Source: Bacillota bacterium (GTDB lineage: Bacteria > Bacillota > Clostridia > Acetivibrionales > DSM-1351). From it: DNA of 64,000 nt. The notes under the pieces were generated by a model. The model ran no database searches, was not told the DNA's origin, and saw only the letters and a list, made by a program, of their open reading frames with translations. Position 1 is the stretch's first letter; each line of letters starts with the position of its first letter. Shown in pieces: positions 1 to 9,400 of this stretch. The stretch covers positions 1 to 64,000 of the forward strand of contig JAEXFI010000019.1 of NCBI GenBank assembly GCA_023400235.1, written 5' to 3'. A program made the translations under genes and the position numbers.

Positions 1-84
1 CGGGAGTTTGACAGTTGAATAGAAAAAAAATCCACGGAAGCCTTGATATAGGCTTATTTTTTTGTCAATTTTTTCATTTTACTA

Positions 85-113
85 TTGCGCTTTTTCTCGC
101 ATTGTGATATAGT
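85..113 (+). promoter_or_regulatory. transposase promoter
   Basis: A -35-like ttgcgc (85-90), a 17-base spacer and a -10 tatagt (108-113) lie just ahead of the AGGAGG ribosome-binding site (123-128) and the ATG at 136. The promoter lies downstream of the internal hairpin at 38-55, so it escapes that block. Confidence 0.5.
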
Positions 114-135
114 ATAAGGATTAGGAGGGAATGCA

Positions 136-1884
136 ATGAGACTTAATGTAACTAAATCAAAAAATGCAGCTTCACTATATGTAATCAAATCGGTTTACAA
201 CCCCAAAACCCAATCAAATTACTCTAAGATTGTTGAAAAACTTGGAACAGAAGCTGAGCTTAGAGAAAAGCTCAATGGTGCAGACCCATATGAATGGGCT
301 AAAGAATACATAAAAGAATTAAACAAAAAAGAAAAAGAAGAGAAACGTGAGGTACTTGTAAAGTATTCTCCATCAAAGCTTGTTGATAAAGATGAACAAC
401 GCTCCTTTAACGGTGGCTATCTTTTTCTTCAGAAAATATATCATGAGCTTAAACTTGATAAAATATGTAAAGAGGTTTCTCAGAAGTATAAATTTGAATA
501 TGACTTGAGTTCCATCTTATCAAGATTAATATATGGCAGAGTAATATTCCCATCATCAAAACTTGCAACAAGCGAGCTTTCAAAGAAGTTTATTGAACAG
601 CCAAATTTTGATTTGCATCAGATATACAGAGCCCTTGAAGTACTTACCAAGGAGTCAGATTTTATTCAATCGTCTTTATACGAAAACAGCCTAAAGGTTT
701 CAAAAAGAAATACTGGTGTGCTTTTTTATGACTGTACCAATTACTTTTTTGAAATTGAACAGGAAGAAGGCATTAAGCAATATGGTCCGTCAAAGGAACA
801 TAGACCTAATCCTATCGTCCAAATGGGCTTGTTCATGGACGGAGACGGAATACCTCTGGCTTTTAGCATTAACAGAGGAAATACTAATGAGCAGGTGACT
901 TTAAAGCCATTGGAAAAGAAAATCATTTCTGATTTTGAACTATCTAAATTTGTTGTGTGCACTGATGCAGGTCTTGCATCTTTAGATAATCGAAAATACA
1001 ACAATATATCCGGTCGTTCATTTATTACAACCCAGTCTATCAAGAAATTAAAGAAATACCTTAAAAGCTGGGCTCTTGATAATAGTGGCTGGAAGCTTCC
1101 TGGCAGTGATAAAACCTACGATATCTCCACCCTTGATGAAATAATTGAAAAAGCATCTAAGGAAGAAAAAGTACAAATTATTTCAAAAGTATTCTACAAG
1201 GAACGCTGGATAAAGGAAAATGATTTTGAGCAGCGATTGATCGTGACATATTCTATCAAACACAGGGACTATCAGCGTAAAATTCGAAATTTACAGATAG
1301 AACGTGCTCAAAAGCTTGTTGACGATAACCCTGAGAATATTGAAAAATCCAGACAAAACGATTACAAAAGATTTATCCAGAAAACAGCTTGTACCCCTGA
1401 TGGCGAAGTGGCTGAAAAGAAAATATACAGCATTGATAATGGAACGATCCTAAAAGAAGAAGCTTTTGATGGTTTTTATGGGGTATGTACAAACCTGGAT
1501 GACGATGTCTCTGAGATAATTAAAACAAATCATAAACGATGGGAGATAGAAGAGTGTTTCAGGATTATGAAAAGTGAATTTAAGGCAAGACCTGTATTTT
1601 TGAAAAACGATGACAGAATTGAGGCACATTTTATCACATGCTTTATATCGTTAATCATTTACAGACTGCTTGAAAAAAGACTTAACGAGAAATTTACATG
1701 TCGTGAGATTGTATCCGGTCTTAGGGATATGAACTTCTTTGAAATTAAAGGGGAAGGGTATGTTCCAACCTATACAAGAACTGATTTTACTGATGGCCTT
1801 CATGATGCTTTTGGATTCCGAACAGACTATCAGATTGTTTCTTCACAAAATATGAAAAAAATTTTAAAAGATACGAAAAAGTGA
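136..1884 (+). CDS. IS1634-family DDE transposase
   Basis: This 582-residue transposase cuts and rejoins the ends of the insertion sequence. It has the DDE layout of the IS4/IS1634 superfamily: the first Asp in FYDCTNYFFE (D199), the second in CTDAGLAS (D277), and the Glu in a WEIEECFRIMK segment (E472 or E473). The sequence KEHRPNPIVQMGLFMD after the first Asp is typical of IS1634 enzymes. Length is normal and no frameshift or stop is seen, so the gene looks intact. The start is set by AGGAGG at 123-128. It is the only gene of the element and faces away from the neighbouring island genes. Confidence 0.92.
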   Translation: MRLNVTKSKNAASLYVIKSVYNPKTQSNYSKIVEKLGTEAELREKLNGADPYEWAKEYIKELNKKEKEEKREVLVKYSPSKLVDKDEQRSFNGGYLFLQKIYHELKLDKICKEVSQKYKFEYDLSSILSRLIYGRVIFPSSKLATSELSKKFIEQPNFDLHQIYRALEVLTKESDFIQSSLYENSLKVSKRNTGVLFYDCTNYFFEIEQEEGIKQYGPSKEHRPNPIVQMGLFMDGDGIPLAFSINRGNTNEQVTLKPLEKKIISDFELSKFVVCTDAGLASLDNRKYNNISGRSFITTQSIKKLKKYLKSWALDNSGWKLPGSDKTYDISTLDEIIEKASKEEKVQIISKVFYKERWIKENDFEQRLIVTYSIKHRDYQRKIRNLQIERAQKLVDDNPENIEKSRQNDYKRFIQKTACTPDGEVAEKKIYSIDNGTILKEEAFDGFYGVCTNLDDDVSEIIKTNHKRWEIEECFRIMKSEFKARPVFLKNDDRIEAHFITCFISLIIYRLLEKRLNEKFTCREIVSGLRDMNFFEIKGEGYVPTYTRTDFTDGLHDAFGFRTDYQIVSSQNMKKILKDTKK

Positions 1885-1914
1885 AAAACATTACGCACTT
1901 TTTACAAATCAAAG

Positions 1915-1954
1915 AAATCCTGTATGCCACTGATTCCAATGGCTTACAGGATTT
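1915..1954 (+). terminator. hairpin terminator of the IS
   Basis: Arms 1915-1929 and 1940-1954 pair over 15 bases with one mismatch, with a 10-base loop and a T-rich 3' side. It follows the transposase stop by 30 bases and lies inside the right inverted repeat. Confidence 0.75.
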
Positions 1955-2076
1955 TTATATTCTCCAACTGTCAAACTCGGGAGTATACCATAGGTTCAGT
2001 CATCCTGGAATGGACTTTCGCCGGTGCCTTGTGTCAATTGGACAAATTTCTATTGCGATTTGGACATTGGAATATT

Positions 2077-2448
2077 TCAACCAGCTTTATTACTATCAAT
2101 AATCCTGCTTTCCTCCAGAGCATAAATAGGAATTCCCATCTCAGCTAGCAGACTTATCTTTTCTGACAGATGCTCCAGAGAACTGCATAGTATCATATCC
2201 ACTTTTCTTCGTTCACACAGCTTCAGCAGCTTTCTGAAATCATTCTTATTGCTGCTGTCACCTGTAAAGATTCCTACCAACTGCCACTCCTTCTTTAGCC
2301 TTAATATGTTATAGTAGCGCATTTGAAGAGTATCCTTTGGACATAGCCTCTCATCGTAAACAGCCATTCGCAGGAAGCCATCCCTCGCTCTTGCATACCT
2401 GCTAAAGACACTCGCAGGTGGTATCGTCAATACTTTTTTATTCCCCAT
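2077..2448 (-). CDS. small serine-recombinase-like protein without the catalytic serine
   Basis: A 123-residue protein that aligns by eye with the N-terminal resolvase domain of the recombinases at 12589, 16858 and 23315. The shared order is a Y-x-x-R-x strand, a short helix, the strand EWQLVGIFTGDSS, the helix DFRKLLKLCERRKVD and a final strand IPIYALEE. Where the others have YCRVST with the active-site Ser, this one reads YDERLC, so it probably cannot cut DNA. It has no recombinase or zinc-ribbon domain. The ATG at 2448 is chosen because aaggagg lies nine bases upstream (2458-2464). A strong terminator-like hairpin precedes it, as for the true recombinases. It could be an accessory factor or a decayed recombinase; the role is not known. 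Confidence 0.7.
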   Translation of the reverse strand: MGNKKVLTIPPASVFSRYARARDGFLRMAVYDERLCPKDTLQMRYYNILRLKKEWQLVGIFTGDSSNKNDFRKLLKLCERRKVDMILCSSLEHLSEKISLLAEMGIPIYALEESRIIDSNKAG

Positions 2449-2472
2449 GTCCTCATTCCTCCTTCTTCTATA

Positions 2473-2521
2473 AAAATAGGCGGAGTCTTTTAATAATTTC
2501 ATAAAAGACTCCGCCTATTTT
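2473..2521 (-). terminator. 20-bp perfect hairpin in the leader of the resolvase-like gene
   Basis: Arms 2473-2492 and 2502-2521 are perfect inverted repeats of 20 bases around a 9-base loop, with T-runs on both sides. On the minus strand the hairpin ends just before the ribosome-binding site of the resolvase-like gene, so it can act as a terminator or attenuator. It also stops plus-strand read-through. Confidence 0.75.
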
Positions 2522-2752
2522 CTATTCAAATTATAAACAGCGGTGCTTGTCTTTTTAGTCCTGATTCTTTAGAATTATGGGCAATGTTATTTAAAATTCC
2601 CAATGTCATCTATGGTTTTGCCTAAAAAACAGGCCTCAGACAGATGACATTTTCACCCTAATTTTTTCCAATTTTTGCCCCTGAAACCACAACATCTTGT
2701 GGTCAAACTCTACTTTTTTGACTCCAAATCACAATACGTCATCATTATCACG

Positions 2753-2814
2753 CACTCAACGTGCCTTGAGTGGGTAAAAAAGATGCCGTAGTCCTCTGGT
2801 ACCCCCTTGGCGGC
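2753..2814. repeat. att-like repeat R1 (distal end of the array)
   Basis: The stretch from 2764 to 2812 is almost identical to R3 at 13971-14011. It includes ccttgagtgggtaaaaaag and ctctggtacccccttggcgg. On the minus strand it reads in frame as KGVPEDYGIFFTHSRH, but the continuation differs from the other copies: VECVIMMTYC rather than xEVVVLLQ. It lies 28 bases beyond the stop of the gene at 2842. I infer the boundary of the oldest module. The rest of 2522-2752 holds no gene I can support. Confidence 0.8.
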
Positions 2815-2841
2815 AGAATTGTATTTATAAAATTTTATCCT

Positions 2842-3570
2842 TCATGCTATAGCTGGTTGAATAGCACATATTGCTTTAACGAACAAAGTGTGTTCTGGTT
2901 CATTTTCTATCCATCGAGAACTGTCTATCAACTTATCATATGGCATAACTCGTAAATATATCGGATACTTGATAAAGCTTGATATCTCAGTTGGCATTTC
3001 AACAAATGTATCATATAGATAATTCCTTAGTGCACTTACATTTGGTCTCTGCGAGTCAGCAGTGAGTTGCCCTGTAAACCCGGCACAAAGGTTTATCCAT
3101 TCGGAATAAGTATCTGGTGTTGTTCCGATTACTTTATTATATTCGCGAACTCGATAGTTTTCTATATGCTTCACATAATCAGTATTATATTGGTAGTAGT
3201 CACATTTTTCCCACTGTTCTGCGCTCAATTTAAGAATGTACATTGACATTGCCTCACAAGCTGGTTCCTCAAATGCCGGAATAGCACAAGTTTCATATTG
3301 GTAATCCGTATTTTGCCTTACTGCATAATGCGTCAGTTCATACGCCAATTGGAATATTAACTGATTGAAACAAGTTTGCTCCACTTTGAGAATAATTCGC
3401 GTTGGATTGAATACAGTAATCGGTGCTGTTGTGCAATCTCTATCAATATGAATAGAACAAGGTTCTTTTGACATTACAGCCTGTCCGAATATGGACTCGA
3501 ACATTGGCATAATAAATTTAAATAGGGTGTAAATTTCTCCCTCTACTCTCCAGTTGCAATATTTTATCAT
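2842..3570 (-). CDS. unknown protein with a degenerate metallopeptidase-like motif
   Basis: A 242-residue soluble protein I do not recognise. Near residues 72-84 it has FQLAYELTHYAV, which has the shape of a zinc-peptidase helix (HExxH) with the first His replaced by Tyr (Y77, E78, H81). About 20 residues later EEPACEAMSMYIL resembles the helix that carries the third ligand in ImmA-type peptidases. This resemblance is my inference; the protein may have lost activity or have another fold. The ATG at 3570 has gaggt nine bases upstream, which is better than a start farther out. It follows the DUF2971 gene by 39 bases on the same strand, so the two are probably one transcript, and it ends 28 bases before repeat R1. 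Confidence 0.6.
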   Translation of the reverse strand: MIKYCNWRVEGEIYTLFKFIMPMFESIFGQAVMSKEPCSIHIDRDCTTAPITVFNPTRIILKVEQTCFNQLIFQLAYELTHYAVRQNTDYQYETCAIPAFEEPACEAMSMYILKLSAEQWEKCDYYQYNTDYVKHIENYRVREYNKVIGTTPDTYSEWINLCAGFTGQLTADSQRPNVSALRNYLYDTFVEMPTEISSFIKYPIYLRVMPYDKLIDSSRWIENEPEHTLFVKAICAIQPAIA

Positions 3571-3609
3571 TAATTGGTACCTCACAAAATAAGTAAAGTT
3601 AAACAAGAA

Positions 3610-4407
3610 TTAATCTATTTTATAAAGATTCGATTTTCCCAAATAGTTCAACCCAAATTTATCGCAGAAAGTTTTCATCATATCATCTTGCCAAGCTGAT
3701 GCCTTTGGATGTAACATAACTGAAAAAATAAAATATTGTATAGGGGTAACTGGAATTTTTCTAATTTTCTGTTTGCCATTTGCATTTATCAATTTAATTG
3801 CATTTTCAACAATATCATTAATATCTTCTTCATTGTTGACATCTTTTAGGAAACTGTAATTTTTCCCATAAATTAAAAAATAAGCCTTTATATATTCTTC
3901 TAATTTTTCTCTTTCAGATGGGAATTTCAAGTGTGATATTAATCTCACTTCATGTTCATGTTCAAAAGCGGTCCTCTTTGTAGAAAATAACTCATAAAAC
4001 GAATAATTAAGTAAATCATCCTTCGTGTTAAAATCTTTGTAATTTACGTCATATAGAATACAGTCATCAAGATTTCGCAACGATTCCTCATTAACAGCAA
4101 TTCTAATTGATTGATTATTATCAGAATATATCCTCCATAAGGCATCACTTTCCTCAACCCTTGTCCAGCTTAATGCATAAATATTTTTTGAAATGATTAA
4201 TTTTAAAATCAACTCTAGATCATAACCATATTCACTTAAATTTTCTTTAAAATCTCCTGTCATAGACTTTTGCCGCATATATTCGGAGAAGAATTCTTTT
4301 TCATAGGGATCATCCCAAAGCAGTGGATCTACCAATGTTATATTTTCATGAATAACCATATCAACAAATTTGGCAAAATCCATAAATCGATAGATTAAGT
4401 TACTCAA
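3610..4407 (-). CDS. DUF2971 family protein
   Basis: A 265-residue protein with the features of DUF2971: an N-terminal YRFMDF segment, DPLLWDDPYE, then SWTRVEESDALWRIYS followed by a basic and acidic C-terminal half with FSTKRTAFEHEHEVRL. The family is common in phage-defence and mobile regions but has no established reaction. The start is uncertain: a TTG at 4407 has agagga at good spacing, while an ATG at 4446 has no ribosome-binding site and lies close to repeat R2. It heads a two-gene unit with the gene at 2842 between repeats R2 and R1, a module with no recombinase of its own. Confidence 0.8.
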   Translation of the reverse strand: MSNLIYRFMDFAKFVDMVIHENITLVDPLLWDDPYEKEFFSEYMRQKSMTGDFKENLSEYGYDLELILKLIISKNIYALSWTRVEESDALWRIYSDNNQSIRIAVNEESLRNLDDCILYDVNYKDFNTKDDLLNYSFYELFSTKRTAFEHEHEVRLISHLKFPSEREKLEEYIKAYFLIYGKNYSFLKDVNNEEDINDIVENAIKLINANGKQKIRKIPVTPIQYFIFSVMLHPKASAWQDDMMKTFCDKFGLNYLGKSNLYKID

Positions 4408-4480
4408 CTTTTTTCCTCTCTTTCTATTCAAACAACTTACATCCATATTGCAATGGATTGGTATGTATTATAAAATTTTC

Positions 4481-4553
4481 TGCAACAGGGCTATGGCCTC
4501 CGCATGCCTTGAGCGTTCAAAAAAGATACACACCCTCTGGTACCCCGTGGCGA
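4481..4553. repeat. att-like repeat R2
   Basis: Contains tgcaacagg, catgccttgag, caaaaaagat and ctctggtaccccgtggcg in the same order and spacing as R3 and R4, but with a 2-base deletion in the middle that breaks the conserved minus-strand frame. The recombinase-side half still reads SRHAEAIALLQKIL. It separates the DUF2971 module from the Wadjet module. Confidence 0.8.
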
Positions 4554-4681
4554 CCATATTTTTAATAGGGATTCTTAGTGTCTATCAAACTGGAGTAAGG
4601 TCATACCCTATGTACTCGGATAAGCTATTTATTACTATTTCTTCTGGTATTGGCAGCCCTTTCAACTCTTTTTTGAGTATC

Positions 4682-4975
4682 TCACAATATTTCCTCCTCA
4701 ACTTCAGAAGAAGGTTTTAACTTAAAAATGCTTTGATTTATGGCATTAATCCAGTGTCTTTTATCCCTTACTTGTCCCGATGCAGTACTTACATATGATA
4801 CGAGTTCTCCGAACACATTCTTTTTGTATGTCTCTATATTTAATGTTCCTTTCATAACGTATAAGCGTTTCAAATAAGGCTCTGCCGTCTTTTTATTACT
4901 GGCAGTTATAGCTTTATCTACTAACACTTTTATTTCTTCAAATTCCTTAATAGTAAGTTTTCCCTCGCTTCCCAT
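4682..4975 (-). CDS. small protein of unknown function downstream of jetD
   Basis: A 97-residue charged, mostly helical protein with no motif I recognise. A clear ribosome-binding site (agggag) precedes the ATG at 4975, so it is probably a real gene. It lies 211 bases downstream of jetD on the same strand and about 130 bases before repeat R2, making it the last gene of the Wadjet module. It might be an accessory to the defence genes or independent cargo; nothing in the sequence decides this. Confidence 0.65.
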   Translation of the reverse strand: MGSEGKLTIKEFEEIKVLVDKAITASNKKTAEPYLKRLYVMKGTLNIETYKKNVFGELVSYVSTASGQVRDKRHWINAINQSIFKLKPSSEVEEEIL

Positions 4976-5186
4976 GTTCCCACTCCCTAAAATTTGTGAT
5001 TAAGTTGATTTAAATTATTTTATTATACCTTTATTACATTGTTGTTTTTACCACGTCATATTTTTTATCTCTTCAAGGATTGCATAACACCCGTCAAAAC
5101 TTCAAACCTTTTAAATACGTTTATTTATTAACTGTCAATCTTGATACAACTTTTTGTATAATAGATGCACCTTGAAGAAGGTATTT

Positions 5187-6452
5187 CTATAAATATACAT
5201 AAACTTTATCATCTGTCTGCTTATCGTATAATTCTTTTGGAACACTCATGTAATAACTTACGATTTCTTGTTCTAACTTAATCTTATACCGTAACATATA
5301 GCTTACAACCTCTTTATAATCCTCTTTTTCACTTAATAATTTTAACCTTTTAATATCATTGTAAGTTAACTTTTGTAAACAGCTAAGGTATCTATCATCT
5401 TTTAGCTGCTCAATTGACATATACTTCAGCCGAAACGGAATTCCTGTCATACGACATAAATGTTCATGAATGTAGAAGCCTCCCGCATCGATATCACCAA
5501 AATTATAATACTTCTTCTTTTTATTATTTTGATAAATCAAATACAAAAAATTCCTTTGATATCTTGTCATATACCCGCCAAGATAAAAAACAACTGCATT
5601 CTCCGCCAAATAACGATTAAATGAGGTTTTATTCTCTACTGTAATAAATTCTACTGAATTAACTACAATTTTCTCAATACTTTCTATTTCTTCTGTACTA
5701 AATTCAATACCATTTTTTAGGTACTTTAACTCTAATACAGTTCCTGCAAAATATATAGTACAATCTCCCTTAATGCAAATTTTTTGTTCTTCTCTTGTAA
5801 TATGAAAGTTATGTAGTATCTCATCCATAATTTCATTCTCGCCGCAAGGTCTTTTTTTATAGTGTCTTAACATTTTGCATACTATATCCAATGTATTTTC
5901 TTCAAAATATTTTGAAGATCCATATATAAACATAGATGCTTCTCGTAAATATACATCTGTTTCATTTTTCTCGATAAATATCAGCGCTTTCAGTATATCC
6001 TCTTGTAGCTCAAAATTACGTGGAATCCTGTTCCTATTCAATTCCATCCGAAGTTTTTCACACTCTTCTGTTGCTATTGGCGTTATACCACTATACTTAT
6101 CTATGATATTTCGCATATATTGCATTTTTTCATATTTTGATTGATATTCATAGTTCTTACTTAAATAATTCTCAACTTCCTCTATTTTTTCATCTATTAG
6201 ATATACTCTATCAATTTCATATCCAAATCCAACTTGATCATAAGAAATAAAACCCTGATTCTTACACTCAGTTATCAATTCATTTATTGAATATATTGTC
6301 TCCAAATCTCCATCATTGTCATAATAATTTTTATACAACTCCGTCGGTTTCATCACTGTACGTTTTGAAACCTTGTTTTCCCCGCTGTCTTTTTTGCTTT
6401 TTCTATATTTTTCGACCAAGGTTTTTAACAATTTTTCTTTATAGTCTTCCAT
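5187..6452 (-). CDS. jetD: Wadjet nuclease subunit JetD
   Basis: JetD is the toprim-type nuclease of the Wadjet complex; it cuts closed circular plasmid DNA that the SMC motor has extruded. This 421-residue protein has a C-terminal toprim-like fold: Glu273 in TVENKTS and the Asp pair of GDIDAGGFYI (D320, D322), as in topoisomerase VI A subunits. The N-terminal two thirds would be the winged-helix and arm regions. The ATG at 6452 is preferred because gagga lies eight bases upstream and it overlaps jetC by only 14 bases; a TTG at 6485 has no such site. It is the last gene of the tightly overlapped jetABCD operon. Confidence 0.9.
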   Translation of the reverse strand: MEDYKEKLLKTLVEKYRKSKKDSGENKVSKRTVMKPTELYKNYYDNDGDLETIYSINELITECKNQGFISYDQVGFGYEIDRVYLIDEKIEEVENYLSKNYEYQSKYEKMQYMRNIIDKYSGITPIATEECEKLRMELNRNRIPRNFELQEDILKALIFIEKNETDVYLREASMFIYGSSKYFEENTLDIVCKMLRHYKKRPCGENEIMDEILHNFHITREEQKICIKGDCTIYFAGTVLELKYLKNGIEFSTEEIESIEKIVVNSVEFITVENKTSFNRYLAENAVVFYLGGYMTRYQRNFLYLIYQNNKKKKYYNFGDIDAGGFYIHEHLCRMTGIPFRLKYMSIEQLKDDRYLSCLQKLTYNDIKRLKLLSEKEDYKEVVSYMLRYKIKLEQEIVSYYMSVPKELYDKQTDDKVYVYL

Positions 6453-9400
6453 ATTTTTTATCCTCGTGGAATTGTACAATTCCAAGCTGCATATTATCCG
6501 GTCTCACTTTAAGAGCCGGAAGTATTACCTCACATTCGCATCCAATAGACTCTGTCTTATCCGGAGAACAGAAAATAATCTGCAATTTTTGATGACGCAA
6601 AAAGTTCAACATTAATTTTACATTTCCGGGATCCATTTTAGCAAAAGGCTCATCAATAAATACTAATCTGGTTGAATTTACTTTTTCATTATAGATCAGC
6701 AAAAGAGCTGAAGCTAAAATAAGCAAATACGGAATCTGTACCTCTGCCCCTGAATTATATCCTGTCTGTTTTGACAATTTCGCATTTCTAAATGTATCAT
6801 TATTGATTAATATCTCATAGGTCATATAATTTCGGTAGTCAGCAAATTTCTCAATTGCTTCATCCTTATTTTTATTTATAATCCCATTGATAATGTCCTT
6901 AATATCTTTTTCTAGCCGTTCTGCATCTTCATCTGAATAGACGGTAAACATGCTAAACACAGCTTGTCCTTTTGTTCCGCCTAACTGTTCTCTCTCATCT
7001 AAATATTTTGCATATTCAATAACCTTTGCATATTCCGATGCATCCTTCACTAAGTTGACATCAAACTGATACTTTGTTGAAAATTTCAATTTTGCAAGCT
7101 CAGCATTTATCAGTTTCAGATCGTCCATCGCTTTATCGCATGATTTTAGAATTGTTAACACAAACTCATTTTTAAAAATATCCTCATACCTTCGTGTTTG
7201 TTCGTTTAGCTTTTCTTGTACTTCTTGCAAATCATCCATCCATATTTGAGATTTCCGTTTTTCATAACTTTTTCTATACTCAATTCCAGTTGGCAGTTTA
7301 CTTTCTTCCTGACGTTTACCATTATATTCCCCCTGCAATACCAGTAAATCTTTTTTATGTTTTTCAATGCCATCTCTTATACGTCTCCTTGTTTCCCCAG
7401 CAATAAGACCGCCTAGACCTATTGAACCATTTGAGATAAATTTGTCGTATGCTTCTGTTGCTTTTTGTACTGCTGCATATTCCGTAATCTGATACTCTGA
7501 ATAACTGTTTTCTGCACTGGCAAGTTTGCTAAATTGTTCTTCTATTTTACTGATACATGTTTCTATTTGTGTATCTAGTCTACCTTTTGCTGAAGATTTT
7601 TCCTCCCTCTCCTTTTTTATCAAGTTACTTCTTTCTTCCAACTCATATTTTAATTGACTGAGTTCCATATATTCCCGATTTTCTTTTTGTGCTTCTCTCA
7701 ATTTTTTCAGTATTTGTTCTGATTCTTTTATTTGAGTACAAACCATCTGGTATCTCTGAAAAGCATCATATATGTAATCCTTAAAATAATCCCTACTATC
7801 CTTCAACTGATTTTTGTTTTGTTCCAATATATATCTCTGGTCTAATATTTCCTTTTTAGCTTGCTTCAGTTTTCCAATTTCCTTTTCTGCTCTTATTCTA
7901 TTAAGTTCAAATGTCTCCTGTCCTAAATAGTAGTACTGAATCCTATCAAATCGTAGAAAATAGCTATCCATTCCGATAGATACTCTACCTTCTTTTGAAA
8001 TTGCATTTTCGTAATTTTTTACTTCATTCAAATTAACTGCTTTAATACGTCCTAACTGATAATTAAAATATCTCTGCGCTACTGGATTTTTTATAGAAAG
8101 AAATTGCACTATCGAATCTTCTTCAGTATCTACTTTTTTCTTCATTAATAATTTAGTATTAAACAAGTGTGCATATTTATTGCTAGAATTGTTTAATACA
8201 TTATCTGCAATATCATAATACTCAGGTTCTACTAATATACTGTACCTCCGTCTTCCTAAAAATGATTCAATAGATTCTCTCCATGATTCATCCTTAAGAG
8301 CAAGGACATATTCACATGCAAATTTTGCTTCTGACTGTAGACCCCTTTTTTCGAACTCACGGTTAATTTCATTTTTCAAATTGACATATTCCTGAATTTG
8401 ATTGTATGCATTCCTATTTCTTTTGCAATCTTCCAAAATCCTCAGCTGCTGACAAATTCCATGTTCTACTTCTTCTGCTTGCTTATCAATATCAGCTAGC
8501 TCCTTAATTATTTTTTCGTACTCTTCCATTATAAGCTGCTTCAGTATATGAACTGTGCTTTCTTTTTCCGCAAAGGAAAACTCATTTCCTGCTAATGAGG
8601 CAAGGATACTTTTATTTTCTACCTTTCTGCCTCTAGTAAACACAACATCAAGTATTTCACTTACTTTTATCTGAAACTCTTCCAATTTTCGCTTTTCTTT
8701 TATCAGTACTTCCTTCTCATCTTGTAGTTTAGTAAGATGCTCTTCTTCCTGTCTAATTGGCTCCATACAATCCATTTGATCCAAGCTCAATGTTACTTCT
8801 CTGATTTTCTTATCGGTTTCATTTTCTTTCTCTGCAATAAATTTTAATGCTTTTTCTGCTTCAGCTTTTTGATTCTCTGCTAAAGTTTTTTCTTGCCTTT
8901 GACGCTTAATTTCTTCTTTTAATTCTATTATAGTTTTATAAACCATTTTAATATCGTCAATCAGTAGCCTATTTTTTTCGGACTCATACCCATCATACTC
9001 ATCAATTATTTTTGCCAACTCCTCAATTTCTGCCTGAATCTGATCGAATGTCCTATTTAATTTACCAATATTCTCTCTTGCCTCTATCAGTTTAGAAAAG
9101 TCCACTTTTTTATCTTCAAGCACACTTTCTTTTATAAACTTATCTATTTTGGCCTCTGGGTCATATGTCATAATTCCCCGTAATTTTCTTAGATAAGTAT
9201 TTGTCTGACCAAGATTCAATTTAAGACCTGTCATTTGCATGAACTTCGAAATTCCATTTTCTTTATTCATTAGAGTAATACCATATTTTTTTTGGAATTC
9301 ATCTCCACTATATGGCTTATTCATACCATCTTCCTTATATAAATGTTCTACTTCAGTGAGTCCCTTTTTATCTATAACATAGCGATATGACTGCGTATTA

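Larger units (their letters stand above)
1..1981 (+). mobile_element. IS1634-like insertion sequence
   Basis: A single-gene insertion sequence fills the left edge of the window. Short inverted repeats bound it: 14 bases at 4-17 (gagtttgacagttg) recur reversed at 1965-1978. Inside lie a hairpin at 38-55 followed by a T-run, which would stop transcription entering from the left, a promoter, the DDE transposase gene and a hairpin terminator at 1915-1954. The left flank lies outside the window, so a target-site duplication cannot be checked. Family placement rests on the transposase; the exact element is not recognised. Confidence 0.85.

Noticed and set aside
1881..2148. Two overlapping plus-strand ORFs of about 74 codons after the transposase
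   Set aside because: They cross the IS terminator and right inverted repeat and run antisense into the resolvase-like gene; chance frames.
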